The position numbers and the translations under genes were made by a program. From positions 667,318-731,317 of the forward strand of contig NMRA01000088.1 in assembly GCA_002633005.1 (NCBI GenBank): 64,000 nucleotides of DNA, read 5' to 3'. The DNA comes from Phoronis australis. Its lineage: Eukaryota; Phoronida; Phoronidae. Positions within the stretch are counted from its first letter, which is position 1; each line of letters opens with the position of its first letter. The notes below the pieces were generated by a model. That model was not told the origin of the DNA. It saw only the letters and a program-made list of their open reading frames with translations, and did no database searches. Shown in pieces: positions 27,201-34,079 of the stretch.

Positions 27201-29837
27201 NNNNNNNNNNNNNNNNNNNNNNNNNNNNNNNNNNNNNNNNNNNNNNNNNNNNNNNNNNNNNNNNNNNNNNNNNNNNNNNNNNNNNNNNNNNNNNNNNNNN
27301 NNNNNNNNNNNNNNNNNNNNNNNNNNNNNNNNNNNNNNNNNNNNNNNNNNNNNNNNNNNNNNNNNNNNNNNNNNNNNNNNNNNNNNNNNNNNNNNNNNNN
27401 NNNNNNNNNNNNNNNNNNNNNNNNNNNNNNNNNNNNNNNNNNNNNNNNNNNNNNNNGTTGAGTACAAAAATCCCGAATCATCTTTGCGCGAATCAGATGA
27501 ATGTTCAGCTAAAAAATACCGCACCAAAAAAATACAGGCCATGATCAATTATTATACTTATTAGTCTTACGCCACAATTTTGCGGCACAAACAACAAAGC
27601 CTATACGGATTACGTCACCCCAAGTTATCCAAATTATTACTACGAGCCGCTACAGATAAGTCTGGAATATTTGGATTAAGGTCCATGTTAACGTAAACTT
27701 CCGGTTTATATTTTTAGCCAGTCCTGCCCACACAATCAAATGCTTGTTGCAATGCTCGAACAAAGAACAAACAATAAACCCCGGGATTTAGGTAAATATT
27801 AATATATTAAACTGTTTCAAATAAAAATCTTGTCAAACGTGTCATATTTTGTTCTGCATGAAGTCATTTGACTCTGACCACCTGTAAAGGTGATTGCAAA
27901 CAACTTTTGGAAATATTTTCCCAGCTACCTCTAATAAGGATTTTCCTTGTAATTATTCGGATCACCTCGATTTCCCGACTTAAACAAAGAGAAATTTATT
28001 TCCAGTGTCCGTTTTGAGGGATAGGCTCCTGTATCAAATACGCAATTGTTTTCTTGAAAATCATAAGTTAAAGAAAGTTCAGGGTAACAAACTAACGTTT
28101 TTCCCAACGTCAAGGGATGCAAAATTTTACACAAGGTAAAACAATAAACCTGTCATATTTTCTGCTTCCACTATTAACTTTCCACTTTGGACAAGCGTTC
28201 AAAAGTCAAGTAGGCTCGTAGTTAGCCGTTGAAGGGTGAGGCTTGAAATTTGAGTGTCTAGGGTATCCGTTAAGGGTCATTCATTCCAATGTCGAAGTAT
28301 CTTAGATTTAATCCTTAAACACTTTGATTTACAAAACACGCGCAACCTAAAACATGAGAACATTTTAAAAAATAAACGATATTTATTTAGCCGTACGAAA
28401 AAAAAAATTAGATTGTCGGGAGAAAGTATTCAGGCAATGCAGCTCTACGTTTCAATGACCACTGACTATGACAGTAATATTCTCGACGAATAAGTTAAAA
28501 TTTTCGAGTTCAGGCTTTCTCTCGCAGCCGTTGTATTTGTTGATTGTGTCTTTGAATTGTCTATATTCCATGGTTACAAAACCACGTGATCATCAGAAAA
28601 AAAAAAGAAATTATAGACCGGTCGACGACAGACCTGACAAGACCTTTTATTCTTTCAAAGTACGCCGTACGCAGACTTAAGCATGGGCAGCGCACCATAG
28701 GGGGCTGGGAGCTATAACGCCCCACTTATTTCAGTTCTGCGTCGCCCATGGTCACATAGGCGGCGCACCATAGGGGACGGGGGCTATACCCCCACTTATT
28801 TCAGTGCTGCGCCGCCCATGGCATAGGCGGCACACCATTGGGGGATGGGGGGCTAGAATCCCCCACTTATTTCAGTGCTGCGCCGCCCATGTTAATCGGG
28901 AAGCAGCTGGAGCGCAAAATCTGCATCAAATCTCGTAAGTAAACCACGCGCGAGAACCTGAAGAAGGTGTCAAATCTTTGTACTCGACAACTGGCTAACT
29001 ACATGGCATGCTACTAGTTTGCACGCAAATCTTATGGCGTAGTTGATCGCTTCTTAGTCTGAGTCTGAGCAGAGATTTGATCCTAAGCCCTGAATCGACT
29101 AGATATGCAATACTACGAAACTCAAAGATGAATACAATTTCTGTTCATGTTTGACGGCCCAGTTCTGGCTATTAAGAGCAACAACTGATGTCCCGAACAA
29201 AAGTAGTTATTTGACAGAAATGTTACTTATATAATGCCTGACATTCCTTATCAAAAGCCACGCAATAAGAAATTGTGAATCCAAGGCTTGTTAACACAAA
29301 ACGTTTTCATGAGTTATGCATTTGTTAATGCCCGAGTTTTCTTTTACCACCAGCTACCTGAGCCACAATTCCTGGGAATCTGGAAATTTAGAGCCGCAGA
29401 GGCGGAAACTTAATAGAATTAATGAACTCCTGGTAATTTTCCATACGACGGGAGGTGCCATTGGCGATGCTCGAATCAGCCAACACAAAATGCTATGCAT
29501 GCACTATCGAAAGAAACCCAATGATACGATGTTCTTAACTTGTAACACATGGCGATGTATCACGAAGACGTGTGAGATGTCGTCAAACACACAAGAAAAA
29601 TGTTTCACGGATCCTGCTATGGCTGAGAAATCTTCTCTTCTGCTTACCTCCGCCATTTTTGATACACAGGTATGGAAATCTCCATATGTTGCCTATGCCA
29701 ACAGCGTAACCAATGCAGGACAACAGGAACTCGCAGCTGTTTCCCCAATTCCCTCTCTTGTTTTCGTTCTGCCTTGAACTGTCAGTTGTTGTGACTTCAC
29801 TGTACAGTGATTGGGCAGTTTCATCATCGTTAGTAGC
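110..29837 (-). CDS. SLC6-family Na+/Cl- dependent neurotransmitter or amino-acid transporter (partial, eight exons seen)
   Basis: Plasma-membrane symporter that would couple Na+ and Cl- gradients to uptake of a small amino acid or amine. Eight minus-strand exons splice with GT-AG borders and compatible phases: 29648-29837, 12978-13109, 9042-9351, 5581-5715, 4709-4812, 2642-2766, 2199-2311, 110-241. They give TM1 ([13 protein letters not shown]), TM2 (ALGQF), TM3 with extracellular loop 2, TM5, TM6 ([10 protein letters not shown]), TM7 ([11 protein letters not shown]), loop 4 and TM8 ([18 protein letters not shown]) and TM9. The TM4 exon is missing and the exons after TM9 lie off the left edge; the start codon was not located. 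TM6-TM8 read most like the glycine/GABA/taurine branch of SLC6, but the substrate cannot be fixed from this. Seen: motifs, borders, phases. Inferred: one gene, functional apart from assembly loss. Confidence 0.93.
643..713. repeat. Simple repeat, (GAT/AAT)n
   Basis: Runs of AAT then GAT triplets with interruptions, in an intron of the transporter. No coding meaning; the opposite frame gives poly-Ser. Confidence 0.8.
1730..2120. repeat. Diverged copy of the repeat found at 62.6-63.1 kb
   Basis: Shared landmarks in the same order as at 62650-63050 are: a run ending 'gggtcacgt', an AT-rich part with Phe/Lys-like runs, 'ggagaacagtgc', and a 'gaaa-tt-cat--gaat-tga' tail. The copies are clearly diverged. 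I see no gene in the rest of the 242-2198 intron. Confidence 0.5.
2199..2311 (-). CDS. SLC6 exon: extracellular loop 4 and TM8
   Basis: 113 bp, donor CAG|gtaggt. The acceptor ends ttaaag|GT with a weak pyrimidine tract, but it is the only border in phase. It encodes [20 protein letters not shown], then the TM8 stretch [13 protein letters not shown]. The LDS motif is the second sodium site (Na2) of the family. It continues in frame to FGMLETV in the next exon. Confidence 0.92.
2642..2766 (-). CDS. SLC6 exon: TM7
   Basis: Acceptor tttttcag|GGACGC, donor CAAG|gtatgg, 125 bp. The first base completes Arg of YRDA. The body reads [19 protein letters not shown], then [16 protein letters not shown]. 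The Asn-Ser area of TM7 supplies ligands for Na+ and Cl- in the family and is kept. The exon ends in phase 1 and joins to GPGLAF of the next exon. Confidence 0.93.
3769..3868. mobile_element. 100-bp hAT-like miniature element with CAG(T/G)GGCG ends
   Basis: The left end is CAGTGGCGTATTTAGAGGGG. The right end, read inwards, is CAGGGGCGGATCCAGG. A direct repeat GCTTG lies on both sides (3764-3768 and 3869-3873). The middle is poly-C with an N at 3817, so the real length is uncertain. Truncated relatives of this end occur near 9944 (gcggatttag plus poly-C), 13410-13440 and 22995-23055 (ggatccgcct). The overlapping reading frames on both strands are artefacts of the G/C runs. The transfer mechanism is inferred from the end sequence only. 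Confidence 0.6.
4709..4812 (-). CDS. SLC6 exon: TM6 and intracellular loop 3
   Basis: Acceptor catttcag|GTT, donor TACAG|gtattt, 34 codons plus two bases. It contains [19 protein letters not shown] and then [11 protein letters not shown]. The unwound TM6 segment (SLG-A-GG) contacts substrate and Cl- in this family, and NKFHNN is a near-invariant cytoplasmic motif. The AWGGLI variant is more like glycine transporters than monoamine transporters. That is family knowledge recalled, not a tree. Confidence 0.93.
5581..5715 (-). CDS. SLC6 exon: TM5 and start of TM6
   Basis: Exactly 45 codons between ttttttcag|GTT and TTCC|gtgagt. It reads [20 protein letters not shown], then [17 protein letters not shown] and [10 protein letters not shown]. 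This is the TM5 to loop 3 segment of SLC6 carriers, where the family consensus is KVVYFTATFPY followed by RG-TL-GA--GI-F-L-PD. Both borders are phase 0 and the downstream junction recreates DPSVW. Confidence 0.93.
6430..6890 (-). repeat. Dispersed repeat, inverted relative to 14555-15040
   Basis: Landmarks matching 14555-15040 in the opposite orientation are: 'cgggaggtttcaacc' with 'ggtataaacag' nearby, 'cctgct', 'cccatacatttct' against 'agaaatgtataggg'-like text, and 'ctgagtcgggatcaa' against 'ttgatcccgactcag'. Both copies lie in introns of the transporter. I recognise no coding content or ends. Confidence 0.65.
7175..7432. repeat. Inverted-repeat bounded segment with a CCAGGGC end
   Basis: Left edge 'gggcccagggcactacggt', right edge (inverted) 'acccagggcctgtggtgt', then 'tttgtact' inside both. 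It also contains 'aatgtattcgagcac', shared with the foldback element at 11738-12140. It is probably a degraded member of the same family. Confidence 0.4.
7639..8037 (+). mobile_element. 399-bp terminal-inverted-repeat element carrying a THAP-like start
   Basis: The ends are inverted copies: CAATAGGGCCGCCCAGGATT on the left, and CAATAGGGCCGTCCTGGAT on the right read inwards, about 24 bp each with a few differences. Inside, on the plus strand, is the beginning of a THAP-type zinc finger. Cut-and-paste transposases of the P-element and Kolobok type often carry THAP domains, so this looks like an internally deleted transposon. I could not find a convincing target-site duplication, and the superfamily is undecided. 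Confidence 0.55.
7813..7930 (+). pseudogene. Frameshifted THAP-like zinc-finger N-terminus
   Basis: ATG at 7813 opens [18 protein letters not shown], with the C-x4-C spacing and the MP start that typify THAP domains. That frame stops at 7885-7887. After a one-base shift the text continues as [14 protein letters not shown], which fits the V-F--FP position of THAP. The rest of the domain (later Cys and His) is not recognisable. Seen: Cys pair and FP motif. Known: THAP is a DNA-binding C2CH finger of about 90 residues. Inferred: dead remnant of a transposase or a captured gene start. Confidence 0.45.
9042..9351 (-). CDS. SLC6 exon: TM3 and glycosylated extracellular loop 2
   Basis: The exon is 310 bp, acceptor cttgtag|GT, donor TGGAC|gtaaga. 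TM3 reads [19 protein letters not shown], where the Tyr pair is the family substrate-site motif. Loop 2 follows, with two cysteines (KCQNTSIC) corresponding to the conserved loop-2 disulfide but closer together than usual. It has six N-glycosylation sequons: NTS, NAT, NRS, NIS, NST and NGT. The end is TPAEEYW, the family signature before TM4. The exon ends two bases into a codon, so the next exon must begin with one base completing that codon. The next exon I can see (5581-5715) starts in phase 0, so one exon of length 3n+1 is absent. Confidence 0.92.
11240..11405 (+). repeat. Dispersed repeat, copy 1
   Basis: Shares 'ggtaagcaa', 'tttgaaac', 'gccaagcgatg', 'gctcgaaaa' and 'catggcgg-gcaa' in order with 26875-27055. 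Copy 2 stops shortly before the assembly gap. Confidence 0.55.
11738..12140. mobile_element. Foldback element with arms of about 130 bp
   Basis: The left arm begins gaccggtctcc and runs through 'ctttttactcgaaatg', 'gcgaactcaaga' and 'tgctcgagtaca'. The right arm is the inverted version, 'tgtattcgagcac', 'taagttcgcac', 'catttcgagtacaaag', 'gagaccgggcc'. Other partial copies are at 7340-7400, 56620-56690 and 61100-61190. Non-coding; it explains the short frames here. It sits in the TM2-TM3 intron. Confidence 0.6.
12978..13109 (-). CDS. SLC6 exon: end of TM1 and TM2
   Basis: The exon is 132 bp with acceptor tttcag|GC and donor AAAG|gtaggc. Joined to the TM1 exon it completes [16 protein letters not shown] and then TM2, [13 protein letters not shown]. 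The Gln of ALGQF is a chloride-site residue in the family. It ends in ICPLFKG, whose last Gly codon is split to the TM3 exon, and the phases agree. Long plus-strand frames over the same bases are shadows. Confidence 0.93.
14555..15040 (+). repeat. Dispersed repeat, inverted partner of 6430-6890
   Basis: Same landmarks as the partner, in the forward sense: 'ttgatcccgactcag' near 14636, 'gttgaaacctcccg' near 15016. The two copies sit about 8 kb apart in opposite orientation within the same gene. Confidence 0.65.
15250..15490. repeat. Cluster of nested palindromes, GC-rich blocks alternating with TATATTAATATA
   Basis: Three to four units mix AT-rich palindromes (tatattaatata near 15251 and 15352, cccctataataatatagggg near 15298) with inverted GC-rich blocks (gctctccggccgc against gcggccggagagc; gccttccggcgaggcc). 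The cluster should fold into several hairpins. No coding sense. Confidence 0.7.
17080..17375. repeat. Interspersed (T)TCCCCT motif region
   Basis: At least seven TTCCCC(C)T words occur within 300 bases, separated by unrelated text. It reads like a decayed tandem repeat. No frame. Confidence 0.45.
18330..18420. repeat. Degenerate short tandem repeat of ttcgaa/actac words
   Basis: Repeats of 'ttcactacttcgaa'-like words of about 16 bases. The reverse-complement version is found at 19130-19215. Confidence 0.45.
18469..18612. repeat. Palindromic minisatellite, two units (array 1)
   Basis: Two units of about 75 bp: 'ggggctggggagctatag', 'cacttatttcagtgctgcg', then a short GGC-rich joint. The same unit makes up 28682-28891. 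Confidence 0.75.
19130..19215. repeat. Degenerate short tandem repeat, inverted relative to 18330-18420
   Basis: Words such as 'ttcggagtag', 'ttcgaagtagtgaac' and 'ttcggaatagtgaacc' recur about every 16 bases. Confidence 0.5.
20870..21071. mobile_element. 202-bp miniature element with a perfect 9-bp target duplication
   Basis: CATGAGATG stands directly outside both ends (20861-20869 and 21072-21080). The ends are CGCGCACCCAG and its inverted copy CTGGGTGCGCG. Left of the inner end are four extra bases (catg). A 9-bp duplication is typical of Mutator-like elements. Frames on both strands through the element are incidental. Confidence 0.6.
22545..22760. repeat. GGTTTAA / TTAGACC palindromic repeat region
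   Basis: Many short words (ggtttaa, ttaaacc, cttagacc, ggtctaa) in both orientations, including 'ttcataaaggtggttt' twice, about 70 bp apart. It behaves like a self-complementary simple repeat. Confidence 0.65.
23353..24119. repeat. Near-identical 384-bp tandem duplication split by an N
   Basis: 23353-23735 and 23737-24119 match at an offset of exactly 384, with only a few differences (agataatacg/agacaatacg, gatgattac/gatgcttac). The single N at 23736 sits on the junction. Either a very recent tandem duplication or two alleles joined during assembly. The same 70-residue frame is repeated in both halves on the minus strand; it has no known relatives I recognise. Confidence 0.9.
24127..24436. 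mobile_element. Inverted-repeat element, gctaggacct family (two nested units)
   Basis: The left unit begins 'gcgtgcgttcagtagacgc' and has 'taggacctagc'. Its right end is inverted 'gctaggtcctagcg-tactgaa'. A second unit starts at 24270 (ggcgtgcgctagg) and ends 'tagcgaggtcctagtg'. Inside the second unit is a perfect 24-base inverted repeat (24296-24319 and 24322-24345) containing CACGTG. A related single unit is at 54091-54245. Confidence 0.6.
25667..26058. mobile_element. Long inverted repeat (arms about 144 bp) with hammerhead-like core in both arms
   Basis: Arms 25667-25810 and 25914-26058 are reverse complements with few changes. Reading outwards, each arm carries CTGATGA, then T, GTCT, AATGAAA, (A/G)GAC, GAAAC. 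This is the order of the two conserved strands and stem II of a hammerhead ribozyme, and the G/A change keeps the stem by a G-U pair. Such motifs are known from the ends of Penelope-like elements. I could not complete stem III and the cleavage triplet, so activity is not claimed. The last bases are followed by 'aataagatc' on both sides. Confidence 0.55.
26875..27055 (+). repeat. Dispersed repeat, copy 2
   Basis: Same landmarks as 11240-11405. It lies directly to the left of the N run, so the gap may be caused by this repeat. Confidence 0.55.
27115..27456. other. Assembly gap (342 N)
   Basis: A run of N. Any reading frame passing through it is meaningless. It lies inside the large transporter intron. 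Confidence 1.
28682..28891. repeat. Palindromic minisatellite, three units (array 2)
   Basis: Three units of about 70 bp. Each runs 'ggcggcgcaccatagggg', 'gggctata', 'cccccacttatttcag', 'tgctgcgccgcccatgg'. Every unit has inverted ends (ggcggcgca with tgcgccgcc) and an inverted core (gggg-ctata-cccc), so each can fold by itself. It lies about 750 bp from the TM1 exon. Confidence 0.8.
29648..29837 (-). CDS. SLC6 exon: acidic N-terminal tail and TM1
   Basis: Sixty-three codons plus one base. The exon opens after a ttacag acceptor with a Thr/Asp/Ser-rich cytoplasmic stretch, then the family signature KRGNWGN before TM1 and the unwound TM1 core [17 protein letters not shown]. In the family the TM1 G-N-W/I-R-F-P-Y residues line the Na+ and substrate sites, and all are present. 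The donor is G|gtaagc in phase 1, which matches the acceptor phase of the TM2 exon 16.5 kb away. The acceptor implies at least one more exon, with the start codon, at a higher coordinate. The 153-codon frame on the opposite strand here is a shadow. Confidence 0.93.
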
Positions 29838-30173
29838 CTGTAACTAGACAGATCATGGTATAATATAAAACGAGCTGCAAAATATGCAACCAAGAATAAG
29901 AATGAATCATTCTAAACTTTTGTGCATTGTTTCTAACATTTAAAAACATGCCTTACTTCTAGAAGCATTGTTCGCCTTTTATGTGAAATAATCGGCTACA
30001 GGAGTACATTATAAATCTGTCGTGGAACCAACCGTAGTCCCGCATGGACCTATTCGCTGATCACCGCCATTTTGATATGCGCAAAGATTGCTGGGAAAAC
30101 TTTTGGACAAGTGTTCGGAGGAGATTCGCCTGTAGGGTGCTGCGTGTGAGTGTGAGTAGTCGGAGCTGCCAAC

Positions 30174-30958
30174 ATGAAAGGTGTGTTCAAATTTGGTTAT
30201 AGGTTTTCTCTATCACTTGCAGACTTCGTAGCGTGAAAAGTATATCATTGTGAGATCAAATTTCATTCATATGATAAGTAAATATATAAGAATTTTTAGT
30301 CTAATGCGCTATGAGTAAAAACACTCTCTGCTACAATTCGAAAGTTGCTTCTAAAATGGGCGTAAAAATTGTTGATAGATATTTTTAGTTCATCTAACGG
30401 AAATAACGTGTTCTTTGTTTCCTTACAATTTCCTCCCATAATTCAACAGTTCATCCTCTCCGATCAGTCGGGTATGAAATAGGGAGACCGTGGATAACTG
30501 GAACAGGTGAAGACATAACACAGCTTATTTTGTTTAATTTCAAGTCATATAAGCGTTAACATTAAGAAGAGAGGTGTAGACCAAATAAAAACAACAAAAA
30601 CATTTGAAAAAAAAAACAACCCATGGAGAAGTCAAGGATTTTCCGCTGTCAACCATGCTTCAACTTATCTCCTTTATGGCATGTTGGGACTCGTTAAAAA
30701 TTACAGAAACTGATGTAAAACGAGGTTTCCTTACAATTAGTTCCCCTGTATTCCCATCCATGCTTTCTAGAAAGGACACGAAATCGTTTGAAACGATAGA
30801 AAAAAATGCGAAACAAGGATTACAATAAGACTGCATGCTTGCTATTTTAAAATCAATTTGTAAACGTTAGTTCGCAATACTGTTGCGTTCATCAAATATT
30901 CACAGTGCGCATACTTGACATTCCCATACGCTGTACCACGAACAATTCTGGCACATGA
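30174..30958 (+). CDS. Possible small spliced gene, unknown product
   Basis: ATG at 30174 in a good context (gccaacATGA) is followed after seven bases by a gtgtgt donor. A second exon at 30450-30506 has a pyrimidine-rich acceptor ending ttcaacag and a clean donor ACAG|gtgaag. Together they give MKVHPLRSVGYEIGRPWITG plus a Thr. If spliced to 30906 (attcacag acceptor) the frame closes at 30956-30958, making a protein of about 38 residues. If the second donor is not used, the frame closes a little after 30530. The start lies 340 bp from the transporter TM1 exon on the other strand, near a CGCCATTTTG motif at 30062. Seen: borders and frame. I do not recognise the peptide. Confidence 0.3.
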
Positions 30959-31440
30959 ACAAATGCACGCCACTCCAAGAGATTTAATTTGGTACTCAGT
31001 AGTTATGCACACAGATGTGAAACACCATCCACACAGCCAGTGTAAGTATGGCGCCGTGCGTTTCTACTATGGATTCCGCAGAATGGAGTTCCAGGTGATG
31101 TTATATAACGCGTACCGTTTTGTTCATTAGCACTGATTCCCAGAATTTAGCGGGCTAATTATTCAGACTTAAACGACTAATCTATAGACAGCCGAAACGG
31201 GAAAATTTCCAAATACTTATTTTACTCTGCTAAAACTGAAATAAAGACCAAAACAAGAATTTCCAATTATCGGTGATAAAGTTATTCATTGGGGTTTCCT
31301 TTTTCACTACAGAAATTACTTCATATAGATCAATAAACTGTGGTCCAGAAAAGAAATTAACCCATCAACAAAAATGTGACCACAGTATAACAAAAAATGT
31401 CACAGGAAATAAGTTTCACACGCCAGTGACTACTCATTAG

Positions 31441-31482
31441 CACGTGACCACGGAAATGATGACGTCATTCACTTGAAGCAAG
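31441..31482 (+). promoter_or_regulatory. Promoter-like stretch with E-box and CRE
   Basis: CACGTG at 31441-31446 and a perfect TGACGTCA at 31460-31467 precede ATG 31483 by 16 bases, with an AAGATGGCCG start context that is typical for TATA-less animal promoters. No experimental support. Confidence 0.3.
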
Positions 31483-32010
31483 ATGGCCGAGTCAGATGAT
31501 TACTGTGCCGGGTTGCATGAAACAGCCCCAAATAGGGACTCAACTAAGTTCCCTAAACCCTCAGCGTATTTTTGGACTTAGAAAACATCGATTGCCCTTT
31601 CTTGTATTGTTCTAGTTTCATTATTAAGTCAACTTTTGACTTTGATACAAATCGAGAGTGAACTCTACATTGAATTGTCAATATTATCGAAAATAAGTAG
31701 GGATCTTTTCATGCAACACCCCCAATTTAAAGACTGAGTCACTTTTTTGATGAACTCTGGGCTCAATTTTAGTTACATTATCAGAAAATGTCATTAACGA
31801 AAGAGGAGCTCACAATTAAGATTAAATGATAGGAAAATATTGCACCTGTGAGTCCATAAAGACACAAATACGCAAAAAGACTTAGGGACCTTAGATGAGT
31901 CCCTGTATGGGACTGTTTCATACAACTGGCTACTGTTGTCTACACCAGCCAATCATTCACATTTCATCAGAATGTACTGAGAGGTTTGTATTTGTTGAGA
32001 AATGATCCCA
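31483..32010 (+). pseudogene. Possible first coding exon interrupted by a miniature element
   Basis: ATG 31483 starts MAESDDYC and is then cut at 31507 by the 424-bp element described next. After the second copy of the TACTGT target repeat the frame is open again from 31937 (text beginning CLHQPIIHISSEC) up to a possible gt donor near 31983, or a stop at about 32004. Element plus one target copy is 430 bp, not a multiple of three, and a stop occurs inside it, so the present allele cannot be read through. I do not recognise the product. It may be a host gene start broken by the insertion, or chance. Confidence 0.3.
31507..31930. mobile_element. 424-bp miniature inverted-repeat element with TACTGT target duplication
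   Basis: The ends align over about 49 bases: left GCCGGGTTGCATGAAACAG, right (inwards) GCCAGTTGTATGAAACAG, both followed by a 'agggact-a-ctaag--ccctaa' block. TACTGT flanks both sides (31501-31506, 31931-31936). No coding capacity. Confidence 0.75.
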
Positions 32011-34079
32011 GACAAGATCCTTTTTGACTATACCAAACGACCATTTGATTTATGCGGGATTCAGATTTTGGAAGAAGTGTTGGGAGTATTTCCGTTGCTA
32101 TCTTTCAGACATATTACAGAGGGACGATGCTTCCATAAATGATCCCAGAGAAGAGCTTTCTAACTGAGTGTGACTGGCCTGTTACTGTTTAGAGTACAGT
32201 TCAGACACAAGACTAAGACTGCTTGCAACCTGTTTGGCATTCCATTTTAGATCAATCATAAAAATCATTTTGTTTTGTGTCATTTGCTCAGGTTATCAGA
32301 TTTTGAATTCAGAGCCTGATGGTCATAGGTAAACTTGATATAAATTCAACAAACAAAAGTATGTAGAATTTCAAAATCTTAGCTTGGTAAAGACAAAAAT
32401 TTGTCCGAACCGCGTTCATAACTCTAACGAAGGCTAGTCAAGCGGCACTGTACAAACGTCTACAAATCGAATTAACGGGCTATTTATTTCATACAGGCCT
32501 AGATTAATTCGTTATTATCGTGTAAAATCCGTTAGGGGTAACACGTGACAGACTTGAAATTCCATAGGTTAACGCGTTAATCTGTAAAACCCATACTGAC
32601 CGTCTTNATTGTCGCCCCCGCCGCCTCCCACCCCCACCTCCCACCCCCACCTCCGGGAGCTGCCAATTTTGTGGCCCCGGTGAGCGCCAGTTCGCGCCAC
32701 CGTCCAACCGAGCAAGATCAGCATTGCACACACAGGATAACGTGATCATAATGAGCACGTGTTCAAGTCATTATTCATTCGTTGTAACCAGATGTCAGCT
32801 CATGTTCTTTGAACAACCCTACTCGGTAGCAAAGATACTGTGTACTGGTGTATAATATCTTTGTCGGTAGTCTGCTGGGTACGGGCTGGCTCCTAAAACG
32901 AAAGTTAAGATCTAATCGCGATCGTGTTTGCGACATAAAACAACTTGAGAGTCGTGGATAATCTTCCGTTTATCTTTCACTCCACAGAGCGATAAAATTG
33001 TTGTTATATACATTTAAGAGCATCCTTGAAATAAAAATTGGAACACACGTACTAAACCATGTTTGTCCATTATCGTTTGACCTTCATATGGTTGGGTTGA
33101 AAAAGCATGTAGTTGTTGCTTCATTAATGAACCAAAATTTAAGTATGTATTTGACATTTATGGTAAAGAACACATGTACGTGAACTGTATTTCACCCAGT
33201 CACGCACCAATTGTCCATATGACACACGAAGGTGATAGGGGAGACAAAAAGTATGAACAAAAATGGGTAACAAGATTTAGACAAAAAAATAAAAACGGAA
33301 GATATTGTTAATTTTGCTCGGGGATCAGTCGAGCGTATGGCAAGCAAATGGACCTGCCGTAGCGTGAGACTTTATACATGGCTGAAGGTCCGTGACTCCC
33401 ATTTCATCTTCAGACCTGTGTAACCAACTTTTGAACATATCTTCAACAGCAACGTGTTCTCTGAAAAAACGACTATTTATTGAATTGAAATTGAATGTGT
33501 GTGTGTTCACATGTTACGTCATCACTCGAGGGGGAGGGAGTTTGGAAAAGATGACCATTTAGGACAAGGGGGAGGGGGGGTTATACTCGTAGTGACGTCA
33601 TCACGTGGTTTATTAAAATATCTCCGTCACAGTACATATCGTTAAGATATTGGTTCACCTTCTAGCAGAATTAACTAATTCCAAACCGGGACCTGCCGTT
33701 TTACACTTCCAAGATTTCACTAGGATTAACTTATATACATGTAAACAAACAAACGACAGTCCCACTCCATCTCTGCTTATCACTGACAATCGTCACAGTG
33801 ACGAAGCTCATTGGGGCATGATGAGGACCTCTAGAGACAGGCGAGGTCATGTTTTGCAGGGGACAGGATTTACATTTGGAGCTCGTTATGGATACGCGTA
33901 TATGTAGTGTTGCGACGGAACTTATTTTTTCATTATCATATGAGTTGTTTTACTTTGCTTTCATGCTATGCATAAGCTTCAAGTTTCATTGTTAAATTTC
34001 GAGTTTTGCTCTCCAGATTGCCTATTTAGTGGAAACTGGCCACAGAGTAACGGAAGTCGATAGCGTTGTAACTAGACAT
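31937..34079. other. Intergenic, no gene recognised
   Basis: Contains a C-rich run with an N at 32607 (cccccacctccc units) and a G-rich stretch at 33530-33580. A perfect CRE octamer TGACGTCA at 33593-33600 is followed by CACGTG. The longer frames here have no recognisable protein features. Confidence 0.6.

Larger units (their letters stand above)
13110..29647. other. Large intron between TM1 and TM2 exons of the transporter
   Basis: About 16.5 kb including the gap. Apart from the repeats listed separately I see no exon, RNA gene or conserved frame. A 10-base unit (aaagtagtgc) is repeated at 13592-13616. The frames at 15525-15881, 20893-21210 and 26362-26682 have no recognisable protein. Confidence 0.7.

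Noticed and set aside
26973-27548. Long frames on both strands
   Set aside because: They consist mostly of the N gap.
29316-29777. 153-codon plus-strand frame
   Set aside because: It overlaps the clear SLC6 TM1 exon on the minus strand and has no domain of its own.
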